A DNA stretch of 64,000 nucleotides from Salinisphaera sp052044135 (GCF_052044135.1 NZ_JBQDYF010000017.1:5977-69976); one strand, 5' to 3'. Numbered from the stretch's first letter, positions 18,380-28,224 are shown. The notes: generated from the letters alone by a model not told the origin. Translations and numbers: made by a program.

Positions 18380-19240
18380 TTACTCCGTGCGCTCCGACTC
18401 GGCCGGGTACATGCCGTAATAGCCAGCGTGCCGCTCGCCGAACAACTGATGCCCCTGGCTCAGCACCAGACTGATGTCGGCGCCGGACGGCTCGATCAAC
18501 GAAAGCGCTGCTTCGACCGCTCTTTTTTCGGTGTGCTCAGCGCGCACGAGCATAAGAATCTGCCCCACGTTGACCGCCAGCGCCTGGGATTCGGCGGTAG
18601 CCAGAAGCGGCGCGGAATCAAACAGCAGAATCCGGGCCGGATCCGCAGACAGCTCATCGAGTACCGATCTCATTCGCCGGCTCGAAAGGCTTTCCGCCGC
18701 CCGACGGCTGCGGCGCCCCGCCGGCAGGATGGACAGCCGGGCCTCGCTGGTCGGCACCACGCAATGCTCCGGGTCCGCATCGGCATGCGTCAGCAGATGC
18801 ATCAGTCCCGGCTCGCGTTCAAGCCCCAGATTGCGGCTGATACCCGGCTTGGCCACATCACCGTCGATCAGGAGTACGGAATGATCCAACTCGTTGGCTA
18901 GACTAAGGGCCAGGTTGAAGGTGGTGAAACTCTTGCCCTCGCCCGGGTTGGCACTGGTGATCATGATCCGGTTCGCAGCCGACGCATCGGCTGCCATGGC
19001 ATTCAGAATCGGCCGTTTGATCCGCTGCAACTCACGCCCGATCAATTGCGCCATCGACTCGGGCGGCAGCAATCCGACCCGGCGCAGCCGCACATCGTCG
19101 AGCTCCAGCGGCTCGCGCTGTCCGGGCTCCCGGGTATCGAACACGGGAGCGTCGTCGAACACTTGATCGTCGGCCCATTGCACCGGTTGCCGTCGTTCCT
19201 GGCGTTTCAGCCGCTCGGCGGCCTTCTCGACAATACTCAT
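18380..19240 (-). CDS. XrtA-associated tyrosine autokinase (CpsD/Wzc-C type)
   Basis: 286 residues from ATG 19240, overlapping the stop of the chain-length gene (ATGA). It is the cytoplasmic kinase half of a bacterial tyrosine kinase: Walker A SANPGEGKSF (96-105), Walker A' LLIDGDV (123-129), and RILLFDSAPLLATAESQAL (Walker B). The C-terminus holds a short tyrosine cluster, AGYYGMYP, as autophosphorylation sites. The membrane half is the separate Wzz-like protein encoded just upstream, the split arrangement typical of XrtA loci (TIGR03018-type). Phosphorylation cycles of such kinases control polymer length and export. The residue N-terminal to the kinase (1-90) is acidic and probably flexible. 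Confidence 0.93.
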   Translation of the reverse strand: MSIVEKAAERLKRQERRQPVQWADDQVFDDAPVFDTREPGQREPLELDDVRLRRVGLLPPESMAQLIGRELQRIKRPILNAMAADASAANRIMITSANPGEGKSFTTFNLALSLANELDHSVLLIDGDVAKPGISRNLGLEREPGLMHLLTHADADPEHCVVPTSEARLSILPAGRRSRRAAESLSSRRMRSVLDELSADPARILLFDSAPLLATAESQALAVNVGQILMLVRAEHTEKRAVEAALSLIEPSGADISLVLSQGHQLFGERHAGYYGMYPAESERTE

Positions 19241-20826
19241 AGAACCTGTCCGGAGACGATGTTCGGAACCCACTGCACGCCCACCGGCAGCAGGACCAGC
19301 GCCGCGGCGAAACCGACCAGTAACGACAAACAGCAAATCACGAATACCAGCATCGACCGCCGCCGATCGGCGCGCTGCGCCGGGCTGAGCGCCAGACTCA
19401 CGGCGCCGATCACGGGGAAACCGGTCGCCTCGGTCAGGTCACGCCGGCTCGAGAATACCGGGCGGATCTGGGCGAGAAACCATGCAAAGGCAACCCCGGC
19501 GGCTATCGCGCCGATCAGCGCCATGACCATTAGGATCAAGCGCTTGGGCCCGGACGGTTCGGCTGGCACTTCGGGCGGATCGATGACACGGAATTGCAAC
19601 GCATTGCTGCTGTTTTGCACATCGGTCGACAGACGCGCGCTGTACAACCGTGACAACAGTTTTTCGTACTGGTCGCGCGTGACCTGGTAGTTGCGGCTGA
19701 GCTCGGCGAGCTTGGCCTGGGCGTCGTTCATCGAGTCGGCGCCAGCCTGCAGTTTCTTGAGTTGGCCCTGCTTGCGCTGGAGCGACGACTCGAGCGTGCT
19801 GATCTGCACCTTGGTGTTGTTGAGCTGATCGGACAGAGTAGAACCATTGCCGCCGCCGGACGATGATGCCCCGGAGGGCGCCTGAATCTCGCTCGGGTGG
19901 GCCCGCAGGCGGGCCAGCATATCCGTGCGCCGTTGCTTGAGCTCGGCAATCTGCCGCTTGGCATCAATCACGTCGGGGTGCTTCGGTGTGTAGCGCGTCA
20001 GCAACTGGGATAGTTTCTGCTGTTCGGCATCCAGCTGGTTGTCGATGCTTTGAACCTGCTGACTCTGGGCCGGCGGCACGCTGGCGTGGCCGGTTCCGCC
20101 GGCGCGCATCTGTTCAAGAATATTGGCCTTGCGATCGCGCGCGGTCGAAAGCTTGTCCTGGATCGAGTCGATGTCGGCGTTGAGCTTCTGCACCTGACTG
20201 ACGTAATCGTTCGTCCCGGGCATGAGCTCTGCGTGGTTCTTCTTGAATTGTGCAAGCGTCTGCTCGGTCTGGTTGAGCTTCTGCTTGTACTTGTCGACTT
20301 CCTTGTTCAGAAACGAAACCGCCTGCGTGGTATCGCCGCTGTTTTTATCCGATAGGTCCATGGTCGTCATGATGCTCATGACTGCCTGCACGACCGACTG
20401 CGCCAGCCTGGGTTGTGAGCTGGTATAGCTGATGGTGTAGAGGTCGGTATTCCCCCCGCTGTTCTTCAGGGTCAGCCGCCTCTGCAGGCCCTGGATGAGG
20501 GCCTGCTCCTGCTCCGGCGTGGTCACCCGCAGGTCGAGGCCTGTCGAGCGCGCGATATCACGCAGGTGGGGGCGGCTGAGTACCGTCCGGATCAACAGAC
20601 TGACCTGCTGATCGGTGTCCGGCGTGATCGCCATGCCCCGCAGCAGCGGGTCGATCGCCGATTTCGTGTCGATGTGCACGCGCGCCGAGGAGCTGTACTG
20701 GTCCGGCAGGCTGTACACATACAACCAACCCACCAAGGCAATAAGCCAGGCAATCCCCAGCGCGACCCAGCGAAAACGCCAGATATTGCGGAGCTGACCC
20801 AGGACGAGTGAGAGGATTTCCTGCAT
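19237..20826 (-). CDS. XrtA system polysaccharide chain-length determinant (Wzz family)
   Basis: 529 residues. N-terminal transmembrane helix (about 20-40, WVALGIAWLIALVGWLYVY), a long periplasmic part that is mostly coiled coil (residues 165-400, for example VDKYKQKLNQTEQTLAQFKK and STLESSLQRKQGQLKKLQ), a proline-rich motif PPEVPAEPSGPKR, then a second transmembrane helix (about 445-465) and an extra C-terminal hydrophobic helix (about 495-520). This matches the PEP-CTERM locus Wzz family (TIGR03007-type). It works with the tyrosine autokinase encoded directly downstream to set EPS length and open export. ATG 20826 has a GAGG ribosome site and lies 63 bp after the export lipoprotein stop, with a strong hairpin in between. 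Confidence 0.93.
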   Translation of the reverse strand: MQEILSLVLGQLRNIWRFRWVALGIAWLIALVGWLYVYSLPDQYSSSARVHIDTKSAIDPLLRGMAITPDTDQQVSLLIRTVLSRPHLRDIARSTGLDLRVTTPEQEQALIQGLQRRLTLKNSGGNTDLYTISYTSSQPRLAQSVVQAVMSIMTTMDLSDKNSGDTTQAVSFLNKEVDKYKQKLNQTEQTLAQFKKNHAELMPGTNDYVSQVQKLNADIDSIQDKLSTARDRKANILEQMRAGGTGHASVPPAQSQQVQSIDNQLDAEQQKLSQLLTRYTPKHPDVIDAKRQIAELKQRRTDMLARLRAHPSEIQAPSGASSSGGGNGSTLSDQLNNTKVQISTLESSLQRKQGQLKKLQAGADSMNDAQAKLAELSRNYQVTRDQYEKLLSRLYSARLSTDVQNSSNALQFRVIDPPEVPAEPSGPKRLILMVMALIGAIAAGVAFAWFLAQIRPVFSSRRDLTEATGFPVIGAVSLALSPAQRADRRRSMLVFVICCLSLLVGFAAALVLLPVGVQWVPNIVSGQVL

Positions 20827-20845
20827 GGTCCTCGCTCAGATTAGC

Positions 20846-20883
20846 GCGCGATAGTGCAGGCCGTTCGGCCAGCACTATCGCGC
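20846..20883 (-). other. Long perfect-arm hairpin between Wza-like and Wzz-like genes
   Basis: Arms GCGCGATAGTGC and GCACTATCGCGC (12 bp, perfect) enclose an inner GGCCG/CGGCC pair, with only an A-A mismatch between the two stems and a tiny loop. It lies between the stop at 20890 and the start at 20826, both minus strand. No T-run follows on the minus strand (CTAATCTGAG), so it is not a standard intrinsic terminator; an mRNA processing or stability element that sets the ratio of the two proteins is more likely. Confidence 0.75.
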
Positions 20884-20889
20884 CGGATT

Positions 20890-21516
20890 CTAGAAGTAGG
20901 TGCGGGGAATGATCACGACATCGCCCGGATGGACCGGGACGTTGTCGTTGATGTTGCCGTTGAGCAGGTCCGCAATATCCACGTTGAAGGTTTTCGTGTG
21001 GCCATTTTCGTGCCGTACGAGCTTGGCCCGATTACCGGCAGCAAACTGGGTCAGACCGCCGACGTTGATCATCACGTCCAGCAGTGTCATGCCGGTACGG
21101 TAAGGCATCGACTGTGGCTGCGCGGCCTCGCCCACGACCCGAACCTGGTCGGCGTAGGTGCCGTGAAACTGGGTGACGATCACCGTAACGCGTGGGTCGC
21201 GCACATACGCCGAGAGCGCGTTCTGCAGATCGCTGGCAAGTTGCTTGGGCGTTTTGTTCGCCGCTTTCATGGACTGCACGAGGGGGATGGATATCTCCCC
21301 GTCCGGCCTGACCGGCACCTGCATGCTCAGGTCGGGGTTGTTGCGGACATAAATCTTCAGCTGGTCGCCCGGGCCGATGCGATAGGTGCTGGTCGGTGCC
21401 TGGCCCTTGAGCGCCTTGGGCGGCGCCGAGGCACAGCCTGCCATCAGACCGGCCATGAGAATCGCGGCCACCCAGGTCAGAAACAAACGATTTCGAAACA
21501 CTTTGCCATCCCCCAT
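20890..21516 (-). CDS. XrtA/PEP-CTERM system exopolysaccharide export lipoprotein (Wza-like)
   Basis: 208 residues. Signal peptide of lipoprotein type with lipobox LMAGC, so Cys28 is acylated and the protein is anchored to the outer membrane. The poly_export domain follows (YRIGPGDQLKIYVRNNPDLS, VPVRPDGEISIPLVQ, VTVIVTQFHGTYADQVRVVGE), then a SLBB domain (MTLLDVMINVGGL, PGDVVIIPRTYF). It is shorter than Wza, as in the XrtA family (TIGR03027-type). It probably forms the periplasmic/outer-membrane channel with the beta-barrel encoded downstream. A 188 bp gap to prsT upstream and a terminator-like hairpin there suggest that it starts its own transcript. Confidence 0.93.
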   Translation of the reverse strand: MGDGKVFRNRLFLTWVAAILMAGLMAGCASAPPKALKGQAPTSTYRIGPGDQLKIYVRNNPDLSMQVPVRPDGEISIPLVQSMKAANKTPKQLASDLQNALSAYVRDPRVTVIVTQFHGTYADQVRVVGEAAQPQSMPYRTGMTLLDVMINVGGLTQFAAGNRAKLVRHENGHTKTFNVDIADLLNGNINDNVPVHPGDVVIIPRTYF

Positions 21517-21670
21517 AGGCCGACACGGCCCGAGACTGTCATTACCCGGCCTTGCATCCGCCCGAGTCGGTTACGGTTGGTCGACGCTTTCGCCCCCGAA
21601 GTCCTGTTGTGCCCGTCACGACATGCCGGGCCCCGATTTTCCGCATCATGCCGCTGACTCCGTCTGATTG

Positions 21671-21704
21671 TAAATGAAATTCCCCGGTTGCCGGGCAAAC
21701 CGGG
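21671..21704 (-). terminator. Terminator-like hairpin after prsT
   Basis: CCCGGTT (21683-21689) pairs with AACCGGG (21698-21704) directly after the prsT stop. On the minus strand the stem is followed by GAATTTCATTTA, T-rich but without a clean U-run, so it may be a weak terminator. Confidence 0.45.
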
Positions 21705-24539
21705 CTAACCGGTGCCCGCGCCGCCGGCCAGCCGGTTCAATATCTTATGCGCGTGACTCGTTTCGTCCGGGCTCAGGCCGGCGGCAACCGCCTGGCCGAG
21801 CAGGGTTTTCGCGCGCTGCCTGTCGTTCGGCCTGCCACGAGCGGCCAGGGCCACGCCCAGGTGATACCGAATTTCGGGACTGTTTTTACCCGCCGATTTT
21901 TCGGCCGCTTCGAGCAACGCGATACCCGAATCCTGCTGCCCCTGGGACACCAGCATCCAGCCCAGTGTATCGGTCACCGCCGCGCTGTCCGGGGCCTCAT
22001 CGTGTGCCTTGCGGGCGTAGCCGAGTGCTTTCTCGGGATGACTTTTCGCATTGATGAGCGCGAGGTTGTTCAGTGCAATCACGGCGCCGGGATGGGCCGC
22101 AAGCACCTTCTGATACAACGACGCCGCGCGCTCGGTCTGATCATTCTGCTGATACCAGGCGGCCAGCTGCAGAGCTGCCGTGGCATCCCCCGGGGCCTGC
22201 TTCAGCCATTGCTCGAGCGGCTGCGCGGGCTTGTCAAGCCGGCCGGCCCGGCGCGTGTCAAACATGGCCATGGCCAACCGGGCACCGGGTTTTTTCCGAT
22301 AAGCCCTGGCGTAGGCGGCATCGGCCTGCTTGAAGCGCTTGGCCGTACGCAGGACATCGCCACGGAGCACGTCCGCATCGAAATCGCGCCCGGCCTGCCG
22401 CAGCGCGGTCACCTGCGCCAGCGCCGCATCCGTGTTGCCGGCATCCGCCTGGGCCAGTGCCAGCACGCTGGCCGCGGGCCAGAATTCGGGGGATTGCCGG
22501 CGCAGTTTCTGCAAACGCGCGATGCCGGCCTGGCGTTGGCCGTACGACAACTCGGCCTTGGCGACAGCCAGGGCGAGGTCGGGACGGTCGGGCGCCTGGC
22601 CCGCCGCACGCGCGAGCGTTTTCAAGCCGTCATCGGTCTGGCCCTGGACCAGCTGTGCGACGCCCTTGAGGTGTAACCAATCCGCCGACTTTTCGTTTGA
22701 CTTGAGCTGGTTGTCGATCAGCTTCAGCGCCGGACCGGCCTTGCCAGTCACCAGATAGGCCCGGGCCAGGGCCTGATTCAATACCTCCGACTTCGGCTGG
22801 CGTGCCACGGCCGATTGCAACAGACTGATGCCCTGTGGCGCCTGGCCCGCGCGCGCGTGGAGTGCGGCGAGCGCGAGCGTCAGATCGGTGTTGTCCGGCT
22901 GCGCGCTTTGCAGCGGCTTGAGTTCGTCGACCGCCTCGGCATAACGCCCGCGCTTGGCCGCCAGGGCGGCCTGGGCCCGGACCAGGGAGTCGTCATCGGG
23001 ATTCGCCTGATGCGCCTTGGCAAGCACTTGCGCCGCATCGCTGTAGCGGGCCGTCGCAACATAACTCTGCGCCAGCAGCTTCTGCATTTCGGCATCGCTC
23101 GGGTTCGCCCGGGCCAGCGTCTCCGCCTGCTTCAGCGCGTCTGCCGTTTTGCCCGTGGCCAGCGCGATCCGTACGCGGGCAGCCGCCACCGCGCGACGCT
23201 GGGCGTCATTGCTCGGCTTGATCTTCGAGAGCACGGTCTGCGCCGCGGCCTCGCTGCCCATTTGCGCCAGCGAACGCGCCAGATCGAGTTGCAGCGAGAT
23301 ATCGTCGATACCCGCGTTCGCCGGCTCGCCATTCGCATGATTTTGCTTGAGCTGGGCCACGACGTCGGCCAGCGCCTTGTGCAGACCGGGTTGGTCGGGG
23401 TGGCGCCGATACGCCTTCGCCAGCAGATCCCGGGCCTGCTCGCCCTGGTTCTGCGCCATCCAGAGGCCGGCCTGAAGCCGCAGAGCCGCCATATCGTCCG
23501 GCGCCTGCGCCAGGACTCGCGTAAGAAAGGGCTGGGCCGCATCGGGCTGGCCCTGGGCGATCCGGAGCCAGGCCATCAATGTCATGCTGCGCAGATTGTT
23601 CGGATCGACGTTGAGCGTGGCCTGGACGTGATTGGCCGCGTTCTGGTAGTCCCCTTGGCGGATATCCATCAACGCCTGGAGGTAGTTGCCGAAGGGGTTG
23701 CTCTGATCGGCCGCCAGAAGCGCGTCGATATTCTTCTGCGCCGCGGCCGTATCGCCGACGCGTAACTGACAATCGGCCAGCAGCGCCCGCGCACTGCGCT
23801 CCTGCGCCCCGGCCATTAACTGGGCGCCGACCTGCATCGCGTGCGTCAGACGCTCGACCGCACCGCTGCAGTTGTTTGCCCGGTAGTCGACCTGGCCGAG
23901 CAGCGCCAGCGATCCGACATCGTCCGGATGCGCGGCGACCGCCTTCGACAGCGCGGCATGCGCGCTCTTCAGATCGCCCTGCCGCAGAGCCAGCCGCGCC
24001 TGCCCCTGCAGCGCGTCCGGCAACCCCGGTTCGATCGCCAGGGCGGACGCATAGGCAGCGCTCGCCTTGTCGGTATCGCCAAGCCCGGCCCGGGCATCTC
24101 CGCGCAGGCTGGCAATCAGCGCCCGCACGTGATCGGACGAGTCGCCTTCTGGCTTGTTCAGGACTTTAAGGGCCTGCTGATACTTGCCACTCGCGACCAG
24201 CGCGCGCCCGAGCGGCAGGGCGAGCGCCGCGGCCGGCTGACCATTGGCCTTGGCTTTTTCGAACTGGTGGATCGCATCGTCGTATTGGCGTTCTGCCAGC
24301 GAAGTGTGCCCCAGCAGGGCCCAGGCGACGCCATTGTCGGGGTGCTTGCGCAGCACCGTTTTCAGCTGCACCTCGGCGGCATGATAGTCGTGCTTCTCAT
24401 AGGCCTGGCGCGCCTTGCCCACCCGTTGCTCGGGCGAAGAGAACGAACAACCGGTAATCAATACGGCGGCCGCCAGGCAAAACACAAGCGCGCCTGCGAT
24501 CCGCAACGGTCTTTTCTGAAAACTGCTTGACTCGACCAT
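21705..24539 (-). CDS. prsT: PEP-CTERM system TPR-repeat lipoprotein PrsT
   Basis: 944 residues from ATG 24539. Signal peptide with lipobox LITGC (Cys31), so it is a lipoprotein. From residue 38 to the end it consists of tandem TPR units, about 24 of them, each with the W-LG-Y-A-F-A-P pattern (for example AYEKHDYHAAEVQLKTVLRK and AWALLGHTSLAERQYDDAI). Length and layout match the PEP-CTERM system protein PrsT (TIGR02917-type), which accompanies PrsK/PrsR in XrtA loci. TPR superhelices act as scaffolds, here probably for periplasmic EPS machinery. It is the next gene after prsR but is separated by 166 bp, so it may have its own promoter; none was recognised. Confidence 0.93.
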   Translation of the reverse strand: MVESSSFQKRPLRIAGALVFCLAAAVLITGCSFSSPEQRVGKARQAYEKHDYHAAEVQLKTVLRKHPDNGVAWALLGHTSLAERQYDDAIHQFEKAKANGQPAAALALPLGRALVASGKYQQALKVLNKPEGDSSDHVRALIASLRGDARAGLGDTDKASAAYASALAIEPGLPDALQGQARLALRQGDLKSAHAALSKAVAAHPDDVGSLALLGQVDYRANNCSGAVERLTHAMQVGAQLMAGAQERSARALLADCQLRVGDTAAAQKNIDALLAADQSNPFGNYLQALMDIRQGDYQNAANHVQATLNVDPNNLRSMTLMAWLRIAQGQPDAAQPFLTRVLAQAPDDMAALRLQAGLWMAQNQGEQARDLLAKAYRRHPDQPGLHKALADVVAQLKQNHANGEPANAGIDDISLQLDLARSLAQMGSEAAAQTVLSKIKPSNDAQRRAVAAARVRIALATGKTADALKQAETLARANPSDAEMQKLLAQSYVATARYSDAAQVLAKAHQANPDDDSLVRAQAALAAKRGRYAEAVDELKPLQSAQPDNTDLTLALAALHARAGQAPQGISLLQSAVARQPKSEVLNQALARAYLVTGKAGPALKLIDNQLKSNEKSADWLHLKGVAQLVQGQTDDGLKTLARAAGQAPDRPDLALAVAKAELSYGQRQAGIARLQKLRRQSPEFWPAASVLALAQADAGNTDAALAQVTALRQAGRDFDADVLRGDVLRTAKRFKQADAAYARAYRKKPGARLAMAMFDTRRAGRLDKPAQPLEQWLKQAPGDATAALQLAAWYQQNDQTERAASLYQKVLAAHPGAVIALNNLALINAKSHPEKALGYARKAHDEAPDSAAVTDTLGWMLVSQGQQDSGIALLEAAEKSAGKNSPEIRYHLGVALAARGRPNDRQRAKTLLGQAVAAGLSPDETSHAHKILNRLAGGAGTG

Positions 24540-24705
24540 GACTCCCCCTGGATCTGTTGCCGGCTCACACGGCCCATGCGCGGCCATTATGTTCGAAAGC
24601 AAACACTGCTGGCGCAGTGTAGCCCGGTACCATGAACGCTCGACAACACGGTGCCGGGCAACATACCCGCCCCGCGGGCCGTTTGACCGAACACGGCAAC
24701 ACACC

Positions 24706-26070
24706 CTAGTTATTCTGCTCGATCCCATGCTTGCGCATCAGATCGTAAATGGCGGGCCGCGACACGCCCAGTAACCGGGCAGCCTGCGAAATATTGCCAT
24801 CGGCCCGGCCCAGACTCTTTTCCAGCGCACTGCGCTCGGCGGCATCGCGGACCTGCCGCAGATTGAGCTGACCGTCATCCATATCCGATGTGGTCTCGCT
24901 CAGCCCGAGATCCGTGGCATCGATCAATTTGCTTTCGGCGAGAATAACCGCCCGATTCACACGATGCTCCAACTCGCGCACATTGCCGGGCCAATCGTGC
25001 TGCTCGATGGCGGCCAGCGCGTCCGGCGAAAAACCGCGCAGCGTTCGACCGTGTTCTTCGTTGGCCCGCTCGAACAGCGCTTTCGCGATCGCGATGGCAT
25101 CGCCACTGCGTTCGCGCAGCGGCGGGATACGGATGGTTATTTCAGCAACGCGGTAATACAGATCCTCGCGGAAATCGCCCTGTTGGATCAGCGCCTGGAG
25201 ATCGCGATGCGTCGCACAGATCACGCGTGCATCGACCGGAATCTCGTGGCGCCCGCCAACACGCTCGATCACGCGTTCCTGGAGAAACCGCAGGAGCTTG
25301 GCCTGCAGACTTGGGGCCATGTCGCCGATCTCGTCGAGAAAAAGCGTGCCGCCCTCCGCCAACTCCACCTTGCCGAGCGTCTGCTTCTGCGCGCCGGTGA
25401 AAGCCCCCTTCTCGTAGCCGAACAGTTCGCTCTCAAGCAGGTGCTCGGGGATCGCCGCACAGTTGATCGCGACGAACGGACGCTCGGCCCGCGGGCTGAG
25501 CCGGTGCAACGCGCGCGCCAACACCTCCTTGCCCGAACCGGTGTCGCCCTGCAGCAACGTGGTTGCACTGGTCGGCGCGATCTTTTCGATCTGGCGGACA
25601 ATACGCCGCATCGACTCACTGGTCGCGATCAGGCCATCGAGCGGGCGGTCCGCGTCGGCCCGGAGGCGGCGGTTCTGGCGCTCGAGCTGCCAGATATGGA
25701 AAGCACGCTGGATAATGAGTTCGACGACCTGGATTTCGACCGGCTTCTGGTAAAAATCGTAGGCGCCCGCCGCGATCGCCTTGATCGCGCTATCCTCATC
25801 GCCATTGCCGGTCACGACAATCACCTTGGTCGCCGGCGCGAGCCGCAGAATATCCGACAGTGCGGCCATTCCTTCTTCGATCCCGTCAGCGGCCGGCGGC
25901 AGGCCGAGATCGAGCAGCACGACCTGGGGTTCATGGCGGCGAACCCGGTCGATGGCACTGTTTCGGTCCGCGGCGAAAACCGGATCGTATTGATCAAAGC
26001 TCCAACGCAGCTGTCGCGTCAATCCCGGATCGTCTTCGACGATCAGTAGTCGTTCGGCCACTGCATTCAT
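24706..26070 (-). CDS. prsR: PEP-CTERM-box response regulator PrsR (sigma-54 activator)
   Basis: 454 residues, NtrC-type. Receiver domain (1-125) with acidic pocket VEDD and phospho-acceptor Asp54 in LLDLGLPP. AAA+ domain (145-385) with Walker A GDTGSGKE (175-182), the sigma-54 contact loop GAFTGA (222-227), and Walker B GGTLFLDEIGDM. C-terminal Fis-type helix-turn-helix NISQAARLLGVSRPAIYDL. Family knowledge (TIGR02915-type) is that it activates sigma-54 promoters of PEP-CTERM and EPS genes when phosphorylated by PrsK. The start is 3 bp after prsK. A likely target in this window is the sigma-54 promoter at 37989-38004. Confidence 0.95.
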   Translation of the reverse strand: MNAVAERLLIVEDDPGLTRQLRWSFDQYDPVFAADRNSAIDRVRRHEPQVVLLDLGLPPAADGIEEGMAALSDILRLAPATKVIVVTGNGDEDSAIKAIAAGAYDFYQKPVEIQVVELIIQRAFHIWQLERQNRRLRADADRPLDGLIATSESMRRIVRQIEKIAPTSATTLLQGDTGSGKEVLARALHRLSPRAERPFVAINCAAIPEHLLESELFGYEKGAFTGAQKQTLGKVELAEGGTLFLDEIGDMAPSLQAKLLRFLQERVIERVGGRHEIPVDARVICATHRDLQALIQQGDFREDLYYRVAEITIRIPPLRERSGDAIAIAKALFERANEEHGRTLRGFSPDALAAIEQHDWPGNVRELEHRVNRAVILAESKLIDATDLGLSETTSDMDDGQLNLRQVRDAAERSALEKSLGRADGNISQAARLLGVSRPAIYDLMRKHGIEQNN

Positions 26071-26073
26071 GGA

Positions 26074-28179
26074 TCAGGTTCTCCCCTCGACAAAGACCGG
26101 CTCGGCCGATGCATCGGCGACCACCGGCAGCACCATCGCAAACCGCGTCCCTCGACCCGGCGTACTGACGACGAACACATCACCACCGGCCGTGCGCGCA
26201 AAATCACGGACCTGGTAGGCCCCGATCCCCATGCCCCGCGTCGACTTCGTGCTCACGAACGGCTGGAACAGAGAATCGCGAATGAAAGCGGCGGTCATCC
26301 CTTCGCCGTCATCACTGACCGCGATTTCGATACCACCGTCGCGGAACCGCGTTTCAATCTCAACCTGCCCGTGTTCACCGGTCGCATCCTGGGCATTGCG
26401 CACCAGATGCCGCAGCACCATGATCAATCGGTCACGATCCGCATTCACAACGGCCCCGCTCGCCGCCCCCCGCCGGACCGGCGCCGGGGACGTCCCGGCC
26501 AGCTCATCGATGAGTTGATCGATGGCGGCGTCGACATCCACGCGCTCGGTGCGATTCTCCGATCGCGACACCTTTTGCAGCTGGTTGAGCACACCCCGCA
26601 TACGGGTGACCGAGTGCTCGATAGTGGCAATCATGTCATCGACAAAGGCGGGGTTGTGTTTGTGCCGCTCGGCATTCTCCAGCATGAGCGACTGCTGGCC
26701 GGCAATGTTTTTCAAATCATGCATGAGAAAGGCCGTCAGTCGGTTGAAGGCCTCGAACTGACGTGCCTGGGTCAACGCGCGGTTGGCTTCCTGGTAATCG
26801 AGATACACCCCGATCTGCTGCGCGAACGCCTTGAGCAGATCGATTTCCTCCCAGTTGAGCTCGAACGAGGCCCGCGGCTCGGCCAGCACGAGAAAACCGA
26901 CCAGCCGGTGCTGGCCCGCAAACAGCGGAATCATCAACCGTGCGCGCTCGAGCGTCATAAACCAGCCGGGCGCCTCGAAACCACCATACTTGTCGGGGTC
27001 GCGCCCGAATTCCGCGCGGTCGACCACCCAGGCCGTCTCCCCCAGATAGACGGCCAGCGCCCCGGTCAGGGGTTCGGACACATCCGCCGCGGCCGCCATG
27101 TTCCATTCCGCAACACAGGTGAAACGCCCGTCACGCGCGAGCCAGAGGGCGCCCGCCGGACTGTCCACCGGTTGCGCAATCGCCCGGATCGCCCGCTCGT
27201 ATACGTCGAGATCACCATCGTCACGGCTCAGCCGTCGCGTCAGCGCCAGCCATTGCTCGCGATAATCATAGCGATACTGCAACAGATGCTTGTGTACGAG
27301 CACACGGGCATGACCGCGAACCTGACCGGAGAGGAAAAACACCACCAGCAACAACGTGGCGGTCACGGTGAACAGCAGCGCCGTCACTTCGGCCCAACTG
27401 CTGTCGAACCGGCGGATATACGTACTGCCGCCGGCCACGACCATCAGATAGGCGCCGGCCACGATCAAGGCGCCGGTGCGAAAGATCACCTGATTGGACA
27501 CACTGACCCGTGCCGACCACTGGGCGTTACGCGCCGCGGCCAGCCCGATCAACGGCGCGACGAGCGCGTTAACGGCACCGCGTGCGTTCCAGACCGACAA
27601 TGCGATGCGATGAGCGGCCAGGGCGCCCGAATACATCACGAAGTCGTATGCGAACAACGTGGCGAGCGCCAGACAAAGATACTTCACGGCCCAACGGGCA
27701 TCCAGATCACTGGCCCGATAGGTCTGTTCGACCAGCACCAGCCCATAAAGACTCATCACGATCGCGCCCACCGTGAACAGCACGCTGTGGCCGGTGGCGA
27801 TCATTCCGGAGGGGCCGGCCAGACGCCACAACAGGTAGCCCATGATCGAAACGGGCAAGGTGACGGCGATCCCCCGCAGCCAGCGATGGCGCATCGACAT
27901 CCGGCCGACCGGAACGAGCCAGGCCGCAGTCACCAGCCACAGCCCGGTACGCGCGGTTTCCACGACATCGAGCAGCGGACCACTGATGGTAATCAGCGGC
28001 GCCGCGGCCAGGAACGTAAACCAGAAGCCGGTCATCGCGCTGGCCACCAGTAAAAGCCGCGAGGCGCCGTGATGCGCGCGGACCCCGAGCATGATGAAAG
28101 CCGTCAATACAAAGAAGGCCACCGCCCCCACGCCGTTGGACAGCAACCACACCTGGGTGATGTCGAGATCGGGAAACAT
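26074..28179 (-). CDS. prsK: XrtA/PEP-CTERM system histidine kinase PrsK
   Basis: 701 residues. About nine to ten membrane helices fill residues 10-285, followed by a GAF-like domain (about 320-460, ending in the helix EEIDLLKAFAQQIGVYL). The transmitter has the H-box FLMHDLKNIAGQQ (His487), N-box LRHLVRNAQDAT, and G-boxes VSDDGEGM and RGMGIGAYQVR. This matches TIGR02916-type PrsK. The signal sensed is unknown; the multi-helix N-terminus suggests a membrane or lipid-linked cue. It is co-transcribed with prsR (3 bp gap) and follows the EPS-initiating transferase by 45 bp, so the three genes probably form one operon. Confidence 0.94.
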   Translation of the reverse strand: MFPDLDITQVWLLSNGVGAVAFFVLTAFIMLGVRAHHGASRLLLVASAMTGFWFTFLAAAPLITISGPLLDVVETARTGLWLVTAAWLVPVGRMSMRHRWLRGIAVTLPVSIMGYLLWRLAGPSGMIATGHSVLFTVGAIVMSLYGLVLVEQTYRASDLDARWAVKYLCLALATLFAYDFVMYSGALAAHRIALSVWNARGAVNALVAPLIGLAAARNAQWSARVSVSNQVIFRTGALIVAGAYLMVVAGGSTYIRRFDSSWAEVTALLFTVTATLLLVVFFLSGQVRGHARVLVHKHLLQYRYDYREQWLALTRRLSRDDGDLDVYERAIRAIAQPVDSPAGALWLARDGRFTCVAEWNMAAAADVSEPLTGALAVYLGETAWVVDRAEFGRDPDKYGGFEAPGWFMTLERARLMIPLFAGQHRLVGFLVLAEPRASFELNWEEIDLLKAFAQQIGVYLDYQEANRALTQARQFEAFNRLTAFLMHDLKNIAGQQSLMLENAERHKHNPAFVDDMIATIEHSVTRMRGVLNQLQKVSRSENRTERVDVDAAIDQLIDELAGTSPAPVRRGAASGAVVNADRDRLIMVLRHLVRNAQDATGEHGQVEIETRFRDGGIEIAVSDDGEGMTAAFIRDSLFQPFVSTKSTRGMGIGAYQVRDFARTAGGDVFVVSTPGRGTRFAMVLPVVADASAEPVFVEGRT

Positions 28180-28224
28180 CGCGACGGATCCGATATCAGC
28201 CGCGCAGGCGGCCTGAGCCGGCGT

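Noticed and set aside
26371..28053. Plus-strand frame opposite prsK
   Set aside because: Antisense of a confirmed histidine kinase; no ribosome site or domain.
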